NCBI GenBank assembly: GCA_039188505.1
Contig: JBCCZC010000268.1
Coordinates: forward strand, 1-7,766
DNA length: 7,766 bases
Direction of reading: 5' to 3'
Origin: JBCCZC01 sp039188505
GTDB taxonomy: Bacteria; Pseudomonadota; Gammaproteobacteria; Xanthomonadales; SZUA-38
Below are positions 1 to 5,817 of this stretch, in pieces. The translations under genes were made by a program, and so were the position numbers. Position 1 is the stretch's first letter. Every line of letters begins with the position of its first letter. The notes beneath the pieces are model-generated. The model saw nothing but the letters and a program-made list of their open reading frames with translations. It was not told the DNA's origin and ran no database searches.

Positions 1-31
1 CGGCGCCCGAAGGGGTGAATCGAGCGTTGGC

Positions 32-421
32 TCAGGCGGCCTTGCGGCTGTCGTAGTCGGCGTCGCCGCGGTACTCGTCGACCGGCGGCGGACGGCGGTT
101 CCGGCCGTCGGTGAAGATCTTCTTCAGGCCGCGGAGCAGCACCTCCAGACCGTCGTCGGCGCGCCGCGCCCAGCGCATGAGCTTGCCCTGGGCGCCGGGC
201 CGGGTCTCGTGGAACAGCATGGCCAGCACGAAGTAGGCCAGGGCCGTCCAGAAGGTGAAGACCAGCAGCAGGACCGCGGCAACGCTGCGCACGGCCCAGA
301 GTTCCCATTCCGAGCGCCGGGCGAGCGTCGCGCAGACGCCAAACACCCAGCCTTCCTCGCTGCGGTCGTCCAGCAGTCGCTTGAGGTCGGATCGGACCTC
401 GTCGAAGCTCTTGGTGCTCAT
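32..421 (-). CDS. PspC-domain envelope-stress membrane protein
   Basis: A 129-residue protein of the phage-shock PspC family. PspC proteins sit in the inner membrane and take part in sensing or relaying membrane damage. Residues 23-71 match the PspC domain: a GWVFGVCATLA segment (24-34), equivalent to the family's GVCAGIA motif, then one long hydrophobic helix (about 42-70). The C-terminal tail (72-129) is basic then acidic and probably cytoplasmic. I chose the ATG at 421 over an in-frame start 30 codons upstream for two reasons. It has a GAGGA Shine-Dalgarno about ten bases upstream, and it overlaps the stop of the preceding small gene as ATGA, which implies translational coupling. Length is close to E. 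coli PspC (about 119 residues), but the start differs because about 20 charged residues precede the domain. No pspA or pspB is visible in the window; more psp genes could lie to the left. Confidence 0.82.
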   Translation of the reverse strand: MSTKSFDEVRSDLKRLLDDRSEEGWVFGVCATLARRSEWELWAVRSVAAVLLLVFTFWTALAYFVLAMLFHETRPGAQGKLMRWARRADDGLEVLLRGLKKIFTDGRNRRPPPVDEYRGDADYDSRKAA

Positions 422-627
422 CGTTGGCAATTCCTCACGCTGATCGGGTGAATGATGGATTGTGGATCGAGACTGACGTCCGCCGCGACTGCCGAAAGTC
501 CGTCCTCGCATGCGCTCACGTCGAAACCCTGGGCTTCGATCGCGCCCCAGAGCAGGAGCAGGGCGAGGATGAGCTCCAGCAGGAGCTGAACGTTGTTTCC
601 TGGTCTTCTACCACCAATGATTTTCAT
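418..627 (-). CDS. Small single-helix membrane protein, first gene of psp-like operon
   Basis: A 69-residue protein I do not recognise. It has a basic N-terminus (K2, R7, R8), one leucine-rich membrane helix (about residues 13-31), then a mildly acidic 38-residue tail with two cysteines (C40, C67). Three signs show it is a real gene. A strong Shine-Dalgarno (GGGAGGT, 632-638) sits four bases before the ATG. Its TGA overlaps the PspC ATG as ATGA. A sigma-54-type promoter lies about 27-42 bases upstream of the start. It is about the size of PspB (about 74 residues) and takes PspB's place before pspC, but it lacks PspB's charged coiled-coil C-terminal half, so I do not call it PspB. It may partner the PspC-domain protein in the membrane; this is inferred from coupling only. 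Confidence 0.7.
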   Translation of the reverse strand: MKIIGGRRPGNNVQLLLELILALLLLWGAIEAQGFDVSACEDGLSAVAADVSLDPQSIIHPISVRNCQR

Positions 628-631
628 GTTG

Positions 632-638
632 ACCTCCC
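632..638 (-). promoter_or_regulatory. Strong Shine-Dalgarno of the small psp-like gene
   Basis: Read on the minus strand this is GGGAGGT, four bases before the ATG at 627. It supports translation of the otherwise unrecognised 69-residue protein. Confidence 0.75.
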
Positions 639-653
639 TTTCGCCAGCATAGA

Positions 654-669
654 TACAAGAAGCGTGCCA
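654..669 (-). promoter_or_regulatory. Sigma-54 (-24/-12) promoter of psp-like operon
   Basis: On the minus strand this reads TGGCACG-CTTC-TTGTA. The sigma-54 consensus is TGGCACG-N4-TTGCW, so the -24 box is perfect, the spacing between the GG and G(C) elements is exact, and only the C of the -12 TTGC is changed to T. Predicted transcription start is near 643, giving a leader of about 16 bases that contains the Shine-Dalgarno. The psp operon of E. coli is driven by sigma-54 with the activator PspF, so finding this element immediately before a PspC-domain operon agrees with the gene content. Confidence 0.75.
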
Positions 670-680
670 GCGCGCGGAGT

Positions 681-695
681 CCCAGTAATGCTGGG
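681..695. repeat. Small inverted repeat CCCAG-N5-CTGGG
   Basis: A perfect 5-bp inverted repeat with a 5-base spacer (TAATG), centred about 45 bases upstream of the predicted sigma-54 transcript start. It is short enough to be chance in GC-rich DNA, but it lies in a non-coding regulatory region. Confidence 0.3.
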
Positions 696-736
696 CCCTG
701 GGCGCGGCGCATCGGCGCGGGTGGCCAAGAGTTGGC

Positions 737-758
737 GGATTCCACCAGCGGGGAATCC
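737..758. promoter_or_regulatory. Candidate operator/enhancer: inverted repeat GGATTCC-N8-GGAATCC
   Basis: Two perfect 7-bp arms (737-743 and 752-758) flank an 8-base spacer in the divergent intergenic region. The centre lies about 105 bp upstream of the predicted sigma-54 start on the minus strand, a normal distance for an enhancer-binding activator such as PspF. It also lies just upstream of the weak plus-strand promoter candidate, where a repressor could act. The symmetry is seen; the binding protein is unknown. Confidence 0.45.
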
Positions 759-769
759 AGGGGGCAGGC

Positions 770-778
770 TGCTAACAT
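770..778 (+). promoter_or_regulatory. Possible extended -10 promoter for the lipid operon
   Basis: TG-C-TAACAT resembles an extended -10 element (TGnTATAAT, 4 of 6 in the hexamer) and would start transcription about 27 bases before the ATG at 812. No convincing -35 hexamer is seen at 16-18 bp, so this is weak. If real, its -35 zone coincides with the inverted repeat at 737-758. Confidence 0.3.
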
Positions 779-811
779 GCCGGGTCCGGAGCAGTCTCAT
801 CGAAGAGGCAA

Positions 812-2713
812 ATGAACGAGGAATCGGCGCAGACCGACGCGGTCGCTGAAGCGGTGGAGGCAGAAGCCTCGGCGCCCGCTGTCGAAGAAAAAGAAGCCGC
901 CTGGCTCCGAGACGCGCTGCTCGCGGGCATCCAGCGTGTCCTCTCCCAGCGTGATTACATCAATCAAATCAACGTGTTTCCTGTCGCTGACGGCGATACG
1001 GGGACCAATCTCGCGTTCACGCTGCACGCGGTCATGCACGCCATCCGTGGTGATCTGGGCCCGGACGTCGGCGAACTGGCGCGCCGGGCAGCCGACGTGG
1101 CGCTCGACAGTTCGCGGGGAAACTCCGGGGCCATCTTCGCCCAGTACCTGCAGGGCTTCTCCGAGGGCGTCGATGATGCCCAGACTCTGACCTTCCCCCG
1201 CTACGCTGTGGGTGCCGACGTCGGGGCAACCAGCGCGCGCGGCGCAATCGCCGAGCCGCGCGAGGGCACGATGCTCTCCGTGATCCGGGCCTACGCCGAC
1301 GCGCTCCTCGCCGAGCCCCCGGAGACCAGTCTTGCGAGCGGGCTGGCGATCGGACTTGCGGCAGCGCGGGAGGCGCTGGCCAGGACACCGGAGCAGCTCG
1401 AGGTACTGCGCCAGCATGACGTCGTCGACGCCGGCGGCCAGGGCTTCGTCGACGTTCTCGAGGGGATGCAGGCGTTCGTCGAGAGCGGTACCGTCGAGGG
1501 CCTGGTGCCGGAGGAGCTCGAACTGCCGGATGACGCTATCGCTCCGGCGATCGAGGCCAACGAGTCGGACCATCGATTCTGTACCGAGTGCATGTTGACC
1601 GGCGACGCGATCGATCGCATGAAGCTGCGGGAGGCCATCCAGGAATTCGGCGCCAGCAGCCTCGTCATCGCGGGCACCAAGCGTAAGGTCCGCGTCCACG
1701 TCCATGTCGACAATCCGGGCGCGCTCTTTCTCCTCTGCGAGGACTTCGGCGTCGTCAGCAGTCAGAAGGCCGACGATATGGAGCGGCAGCGGTCCGCGCA
1801 TGGCGTGCGCCAGCGGGTCGCGATCGTCACTGACACGGGCGCAGATATTCCCGATGCTGAGCTGGAGCGGCTGCAGATCCACCTCGTTCCGCTGCGCGTT
1901 CACTTCGGCGACCGGCAGCACCTGGACAAGGTGAGCCTGACGCCCGGTGAGTTCTACGAGCGGCTGGAGAACGGCGACCGGATCCCGCGGACCTCGCAGC
2001 CGCCGCCTGGCGATTTCCGCCGCCAGTTCGATTTTCTCGGTTCGCACTACGACGGCGTGGTCTGCGTGACGATTTCCGCCGCGCTCAGCGGCACGTGGCA
2101 GGCCGCCGAAAATGTCGCTCGGCGCTCCCGCTTCGACCACCTGTCGGCGATCGACAGCATGAATGCCTCCGCGGGACAGGGGCTCCTCACGATGTATGCG
2201 GCCGAGGCGGCCCTGGCCGGCGCGACCCGGCAGCAGATCGTGGACCTGCTGGCCGAGGAGCGCGGCCGCCTCGAGACCTTCGCGATCCTTCCCGATCTCG
2301 CCTACCCAGTTCGCGGCGGTCGCCTGCCCGGGTGGGTGGAGCGGGTCGCCAATTTCCTGCGGCTCATGCCCGTGATCGGTACGGACGGCAAGGGTCGGAT
2401 CAAGCCGCGTGGTGTGATCTTCGGTCGCGACGATCGGCCGCGGCGGTTCGCGCGCTGGATGGCGAAGCGCGCCCCGCACGGCGACGGCGTTCGCGTCATG
2501 ATCGCCCATTGCAACAACAACGAGGGCGCCCGCGCACTCCGCGACCAACTGGTGCGACTCGTTCCGAGGGTGCATTCGGTCTACCTGACCGAGGCCGGGA
2601 CAGCCCTCGGGGCTCATGCCGGGCCGGGCACGCTCATCGTGTCGATCCAGCGCTACGTCCCGCCGGAGGATCGGCTCGCCAACGGCAACGCGACGGGAGA
2701 AACCCGTTGCTAG
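812..2713 (+). CDS. Fused fatty acid kinase: DhaL/DAK2 (FakA-like) + DegV (FakB-like)
   Basis: A 633-residue three-part protein. After an acidic Ala/Glu-rich tail (1-30), residues 31-225 form a DhaL/DAK2 ATP-binding kinase domain. It has NVFPVADGDTGTN (54-66, with D60 and D62 as likely Mg ligands), SRGNSG (101-106), GTM (152-154) and DAGGQG (206-211). Residues 250-326 match the FakA middle domain, with C257 and the HVH pair H296/H298, residues I recall as the probable metal site in Staphylococcus FakA. Residues 334-612 are a complete DegV/FakB fatty-acid-binding domain: TDTGADIP (340-347), TSQP (394-397), LSGT (425-428), DS (448-449), RGGR (501-504) and GAHAGPG (600-606). FakA kinases normally end in a degenerate FakB-like domain; here that place holds an apparently intact FakB. 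Predicted reaction: bound fatty acid + ATP to acyl phosphate. The ATG follows AAGAGG by only three bases. The stop overlaps the plsY start. The fused function is inferred. Confidence 0.88.
   Translation: MNEESAQTDAVAEAVEAEASAPAVEEKEAAWLRDALLAGIQRVLSQRDYINQINVFPVADGDTGTNLAFTLHAVMHAIRGDLGPDVGELARRAADVALDSSRGNSGAIFAQYLQGFSEGVDDAQTLTFPRYAVGADVGATSARGAIAEPREGTMLSVIRAYADALLAEPPETSLASGLAIGLAAAREALARTPEQLEVLRQHDVVDAGGQGFVDVLEGMQAFVESGTVEGLVPEELELPDDAIAPAIEANESDHRFCTECMLTGDAIDRMKLREAIQEFGASSLVIAGTKRKVRVHVHVDNPGALFLLCEDFGVVSSQKADDMERQRSAHGVRQRVAIVTDTGADIPDAELERLQIHLVPLRVHFGDRQHLDKVSLTPGEFYERLENGDRIPRTSQPPPGDFRRQFDFLGSHYDGVVCVTISAALSGTWQAAENVARRSRFDHLSAIDSMNASAGQGLLTMYAAEAALAGATRQQIVDLLAEERGRLETFAILPDLAYPVRGGRLPGWVERVANFLRLMPVIGTDGKGRIKPRGVIFGRDDRPRRFARWMAKRAPHGDGVRVMIAHCNNNEGARALRDQLVRLVPRVHSVYLTEAGTALGAHAGPGTLIVSIQRYVPPEDRLANGNATGETRC
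2695..2699 (+). promoter_or_regulatory. Shine-Dalgarno that sets the plsY TTG start
   Basis: GGGAG lies seven bases before TTG 2707, inside the end of the kinase gene. The spacing is ideal and there is no suitable ATG or GTG nearby in frame, so this site decides the start. Confidence 0.65.
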
Positions 2714-3339
2714 CGCTGACCGCGAAGGTCCTCGTCGCCTATCTCATCGGGTCCCTTTCGGGCAGCCTGCTGCTGGGCCGGCTCGGCGGCTTCGACGTCC
2801 GGCGGCATGGCAGCGGCAATGCGGGCGGCACCAATGCGCTCCGGACGCGCGGCCTGCGCTTCGCCCTGGGCGTGATGGTGATCGACATCGGCAAGGGTGT
2901 GCTGGCGGTCGCGGTCGTGCCGGGCTGGCCCGCGGAAACGACAGTCGATCCGGGCCTGGTGACGGCAGCCTGCGGGCTTGGCGTGATCCTGGGCCACATG
3001 TACCCCGTCTTCTTCGGTTTCCGCGGCGGCAAGGGTGCCGCGGCATTTGTCGGCGGCGCGGGCGTCATGCTGCCATCCGCCCTGGGTCCGGTCCTGCTCA
3101 TCTGGGCGCTCATGATCGTCCTCACGGGTTACGTTGGTCTGGCGACAATCTGTGCGGCAACCAGCTTCTTCTTCGTGGCGCTATGGCTGGCCGACCCGGC
3201 GCAGTGGTCCTGGCTGCTGCCCTACGCGGCGCTCGGCGCCTTGCTCGTCATCTATGCTCACCGATCCAACATCAGACGCCTGTTCGAGGGCACGGAGAAT
3301 CGCTTTGACCGGGTTCGGGTCCAGAACTGGCGACGCTGA
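2707..3339 (+). CDS. plsY: Acyl-phosphate:glycerol-3-phosphate acyltransferase PlsY
   Basis: A 210-residue polytopic inner-membrane enzyme that transfers the acyl group of acyl phosphate to glycerol-3-phosphate, making lysophosphatidic acid, the first committed step of phospholipid synthesis. Conserved PlsY blocks are present in order: GSLSGSLLLGRL (15-26), RRHGSGNAGGTN (32-43), GHMYPVFFGFRGGKG (96-110) and AHRSNIRRLFEGTENR (184-199). Hydrophobic segments lie near 4-23, 52-73, 84-103, 113-149 and 151-184, and length matches the family (about 200). The start is taken as TTG 2707, seven bases after GGGAG; it overlaps the TAG of the upstream kinase by seven bases (TTGCTAG). This coupling to a fused fatty acid kinase is notable because acyl phosphate is exactly PlsY's donor. 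In most bacteria PlsX makes that donor from acyl-ACP; no plsX is in this window. Confidence 0.95.
   Translation: MLALTAKVLVAYLIGSLSGSLLLGRLGGFDVRRHGSGNAGGTNALRTRGLRFALGVMVIDIGKGVLAVAVVPGWPAETTVDPGLVTAACGLGVILGHMYPVFFGFRGGKGAAAFVGGAGVMLPSALGPVLLIWALMIVLTGYVGLATICAATSFFFVALWLADPAQWSWLLPYAALGALLVIYAHRSNIRRLFEGTENRFDRVRVQNWRR
3294..3297 (+). promoter_or_regulatory. Shine-Dalgarno that sets the birA TTG start
   Basis: GGAG within the end of plsY, seven bases before TTG 3305. The in-frame ATG at 3254 has no comparable site upstream, which is why the TTG is preferred. Confidence 0.55.
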
Positions 3340-4312
3340 GCCCGCCTGGCTGGCGGTGCTGCGGGCGTTGTCGGCCGACGGTTGGACCAGCGGCGAGGAG
3401 CTTGCCGCGCGCGCTGGGGTCACGCGGGCAGCGATCTGGAAGCAGGTCGGCGCGCTGGAGGAGCGAGGCATTCCCATTGACCGGTCCCGCGGACGCGGCT
3501 ATCGCCTGACGGCCCCGGTGCAGCTCCTTGATGCAGGTGCCCTCGGGGCGGCGATCGCGGCCAGCTGCGGACCGTATCCCGTTCGTGTCCTGGCCGAGAC
3601 CGCATCCACGAACAGCTGGCTCCGGACCGCCGTCAAGGCCGGTGGAATCGCAAACGGGACGGTCTGCGTCGCCGAATCCCAGCACGCCGGACGCGGCCGC
3701 AGAGGCCGCGCGTGGGCCGCAGCGGCGGCGCGCAACGTTGCGCTGAGCGTCTACTGGCGCTTCGCGAGCGGGCTCGGAGCACTCGGCGGGCTCAGCGTCG
3801 CGATCGGGGCCGCCATTGCGGAGGCGCTGGAGCCGGGTGGGGCGGAGATTTCGCTCAAATGGCCCAACGACCTCATTACACCGGACGGCAAGCTCGGCGG
3901 GATTCTCATCGAGGCCGATGGCGAAATGGACGGTCCTGCGGACGTGATCGTGGGCATCGGCGTGAATCTCGATCAGCCCGGCGACAGCCGCATCGATCAG
4001 GCTTGGACAGACCTTGCCGGCCTGACCGGCGCCCCGGTCGACCGCAACGCCGTGACCGCCGCGATCGCCGCGGCCACGCTGACCGGGCTCGCTCGCTTCG
4101 AGGACGCGGGGCTTGTCCCCTTCCTCGCGACCTGGGACCGGCGCGACGCGCTTCGTGGTCGGCACGTCCGGGTGACCGGCCTGGCGACCGGCCTCCGGGG
4201 TATGGCCGTCGGGATCGGACCGGAGGGGCAGCTCCTCGTCGATACCGGTGCGGGTATCGAGGGCGTGCACGGCGGGGAGATCAGCGTACGATCCGCGGCG
4301 GCCGAGCCCTGA
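3305..4312 (+). CDS. birA: Biotin-protein ligase / biotin operon repressor BirA
   Basis: A 335-residue bifunctional BirA. It activates biotin to biotinyl-AMP and transfers it to the carrier-protein subunit of acetyl-CoA carboxylase. The N-terminal winged helix-turn-helix (about 15-70; GWTSGEELAARAGVTRAAIW at 27-46, ending in GRGYRL at 63-68) suggests it also represses biotin genes, as in E. coli (321 residues). Catalytic motifs follow: STN (101-103), QHAGRGRRGRAW (126-137, biotinyl-AMP loop), KWPNDL (185-190), KLGGILIE (196-203) and GIGVNL (217-222). The C-terminal SH3-like domain (about 280-335) ends with VHGGEISVR (321-329). I start it at TTG 3305, which has GGAG seven bases upstream and overlaps plsY by 35 bases; an alternative ATG at 3254 would add 17 residues without a visible ribosome site. 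The stop overlaps the coaX ATG by one base. Confidence 0.95.
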   Translation: MTGFGSRTGDAEPAWLAVLRALSADGWTSGEELAARAGVTRAAIWKQVGALEERGIPIDRSRGRGYRLTAPVQLLDAGALGAAIAASCGPYPVRVLAETASTNSWLRTAVKAGGIANGTVCVAESQHAGRGRRGRAWAAAAARNVALSVYWRFASGLGALGGLSVAIGAAIAEALEPGGAEISLKWPNDLITPDGKLGGILIEADGEMDGPADVIVGIGVNLDQPGDSRIDQAWTDLAGLTGAPVDRNAVTAAIAAATLTGLARFEDAGLVPFLATWDRRDALRGRHVRVTGLATGLRGMAVGIGPEGQLLVDTGAGIEGVHGGEISVRSAAAEP

Positions 4313-5079
4313 TGCTGGCTGCCATCGACATTGGCAATTCGCGCCTGAAGTGGGCGCTCTTCGACGGTACCGCTCTACGTGGAGCGGGGGCCGTGACGAC
4401 CGTGGCGGACTGCCTGGAGGCGCTGGCTGCGGAGGCCGATGCCCCCTCCGCCGTCGCCCTCGCGCCGACCGGCTCGCCGGAACACGCGCAGGCGCTGCTC
4501 TCGGGCGCCGGCGAACGCTGGCCGGGCGTGCCCCGCTTCGTCGCGCGAACGCGGGCCCGATGCGCCGGCCTCGTCAACGCCTACCAGGACCCCGCCACCA
4601 TGGGCGTCGATCGCTGGCTTGCCATGGTGGAGGCGTGGTCGACCGTGCGCTTGCCGGTTTGCGTGGTGGATGCGGGCACCGCCGTCACGGTCGACGCTGT
4701 CGACGGAGCGGGACAGCAGCTGGGCGGGCTCATCATTCCCGGTCAGGCTCTCATGATGGGGTCCCTGGCACGGTCTACGGCCCGGGTCGGCGCGCACGCT
4801 GCCACGGACGCGGTTCCCCGCTGGGGACGGTCCACCGGTGCCTGCGTAGAGGCGGGTTCGGTCGCGGCGATCCGTGGCGCCGTTCGCGAGGCGGTGGCCG
4901 GCTTCCGCGCCGACTTCCAGGACGGTCGCGTCTTTCTGACCGGCGGTGATCGCGGACTGCTTCACGGCGCTGTTCACGCCGGCGACGATTCGGTTACGAT
5001 CGACCCGGTCCTCGTGCTGCGGGGACTCGAGCGGTGCTGGCGGCTCGGCCAGCTCGATGCCGCGGGGGGAACCCCCTGA
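4312..5079 (+). CDS. coaX: Type III pantothenate kinase CoaX
   Basis: A 255-residue cytoplasmic enzyme that phosphorylates pantothenate with ATP, the first step of CoA synthesis. It belongs to the ASKHA fold and is unrelated to E. coli CoaA; the type III family is known to escape CoA feedback inhibition. Visible motifs: DIGNSRLKW (6-14, phosphate-binding loop with catalytic Asp6), GVDRW (98-102), DAGTAVTVD (120-128), GGLIIPG (138-144), STGACVEAGSVAAIRG (174-189, a divergent form of the family's NT..A...G segment) and LTGGD (209-213). Length fits the family (about 240-260). The ATG overlaps the birA stop as TGATG, so it is probably translated by re-initiation; no good Shine-Dalgarno is seen. 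The birA-coaX pair is a common gammaproteobacterial arrangement. Confidence 0.95.
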   Translation: MLAAIDIGNSRLKWALFDGTALRGAGAVTTVADCLEALAAEADAPSAVALAPTGSPEHAQALLSGAGERWPGVPRFVARTRARCAGLVNAYQDPATMGVDRWLAMVEAWSTVRLPVCVVDAGTAVTVDAVDGAGQQLGGLIIPGQALMMGSLARSTARVGAHAATDAVPRWGRSTGACVEAGSVAAIRGAVREAVAGFRADFQDGRVFLTGGDRGLLHGAVHAGDDSVTIDPVLVLRGLERCWRLGQLDAAGGTP

Positions 5080-5101
5080 TGCCGATGAGCCTGCGCCCAC
5101 T

Positions 5102-5785
5102 ATGCTGATCCGGATCACCGTCTTTCTGCTGCTGGCCGTGAATATCGGTCTGTACGCGCTGCAGGTAACGCGCCCGCCGGCATCGCCCGCCGCGCCCCGC
5201 GCCGCGCCGCTGCCCCTGGAGGTGCCCGAACTGGTACTGCTCCGTGAGCGTGAGGCAGACCTTCTGGCCGGCCTGACCACCTCGTCCACGGATCCGACGG
5301 CCGAGACGTCCGCCTGCTTCGCTCTGGGACCCTTCTCGAACCAGGCGGATCTGCGCCGGGCCTTCAACGCGCTCGCGCCCCAGGTGGCGCGGAGCCGGCA
5401 GCGCCAGACGGTTGAAACGCAGGATCGCGGCTTCTGGGTTTTCCTGCCGGCGGTGGCTTCCCGGGAGGAAGCGCTCGGCGTTGCGCGGGACCTGTCGGGA
5501 GCCGGCCTTCGCGATTACTACGTGGTCACCGCGGGCCCGGAGGAGAACACGATTTCCCTGGGTCTTTTCCGGCTCGAGGACAATGCCCGGCGTCGCCAGG
5601 AAGCGCTGCGATCGCTGGGCTTCCGAGCAGAGCTGGCGCGGCGCACCGAGGAATCGCGGGCCTACTGGCTCGACTACGCCGGCCTACCGGACGTGCCGGC
5701 ACCCTGGGAGCGGATCGTGGCGTCGAATCCGGGCGTGGATCGCCGCCCGATCCCGTGCTTCCGGCCCGACGATCCGGCCCCCTGA
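5102..5785 (+). CDS. Membrane-anchored SPOR-like domain protein
   Basis: A 227-residue protein with an N-terminal membrane anchor (residues 2-22), an Ala/Pro-rich linker (25-40) and a periplasmic part. Residues 71-190 resemble the SPOR fold: CFALGPFSNQADLRRAF (72-88) and a second stretch, GFWVFLPAVASREEALGVA (110-128) followed by ISLGLFRLEDNARRRQEAL (151-169). SPOR domains bind denuded peptidoglycan glycan strands, often at the division septum. A short SPOR-type gene directly after coaX is also found in Pseudomonas as I recall, which supports the call. The ATG at 5102 puts the helix at the very N-terminus; it lacks a clear Shine-Dalgarno. An in-frame ATG at 5057 would add 15 residues and overlap coaX by 23 bases. 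Last gene of the operon. The domain match is by pattern and is less certain than for its neighbours. Confidence 0.75.
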   Translation: MLIRITVFLLLAVNIGLYALQVTRPPASPAAPRAAPLPLEVPELVLLREREADLLAGLTTSSTDPTAETSACFALGPFSNQADLRRAFNALAPQVARSRQRQTVETQDRGFWVFLPAVASREEALGVARDLSGAGLRDYYVVTAGPEENTISLGLFRLEDNARRRQEALRSLGFRAELARRTEESRAYWLDYAGLPDVPAPWERIVASNPGVDRRPIPCFRPDDPAP

Positions 5786-5811
5786 GACGCACTTAACACC
5801 ACTGCAATAAT
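5782..5811 (+). promoter_or_regulatory. Possible sigma-70 promoter for a small RNA or leader
   Basis: CTGAGA (5782-5787; 4 of 6 to TTGACA) and AATAAT (5806-5811; 5 of 6 to TATAAT) are 18 bp apart. They overlap the end of the SPOR gene. Transcription would begin near 5818 and reach the terminator at 5970. The match is moderate only. Confidence 0.35.
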
Positions 5812-5817
5812 CGCAGG

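Noticed and set aside
424..849. A 141-codon plus-strand open frame across the psp-like gene and the intergenic region
   Set aside because: It runs antisense to the well-supported small psp-like gene, through the sigma-54 promoter, and into the start of the kinase gene in another frame.
797..2617. A 606-codon open frame on the minus strand opposite the fatty acid kinase
   Set aside because: It lies fully antisense to a gene with clear domain motifs, and its product looks like GC-codon shadow with no recognisable domain.
3272..4270. A 332-codon minus-strand open frame opposite birA
   Set aside because: Antisense shadow of a well-supported gene; no motifs and no ribosome site.
5079..5108. A nine-codon open frame beginning at the coaX stop (TGATG) and ending over the SPOR gene start
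   Set aside because: It could serve translational coupling, but it has no Shine-Dalgarno and such short frames are common by chance.
4375..5367. A 330-codon minus-strand open frame opposite coaX and the SPOR gene
   Set aside because: It covers two real genes, its product is low-complexity and Arg/Ala/Ser-rich, and it shows no domain.
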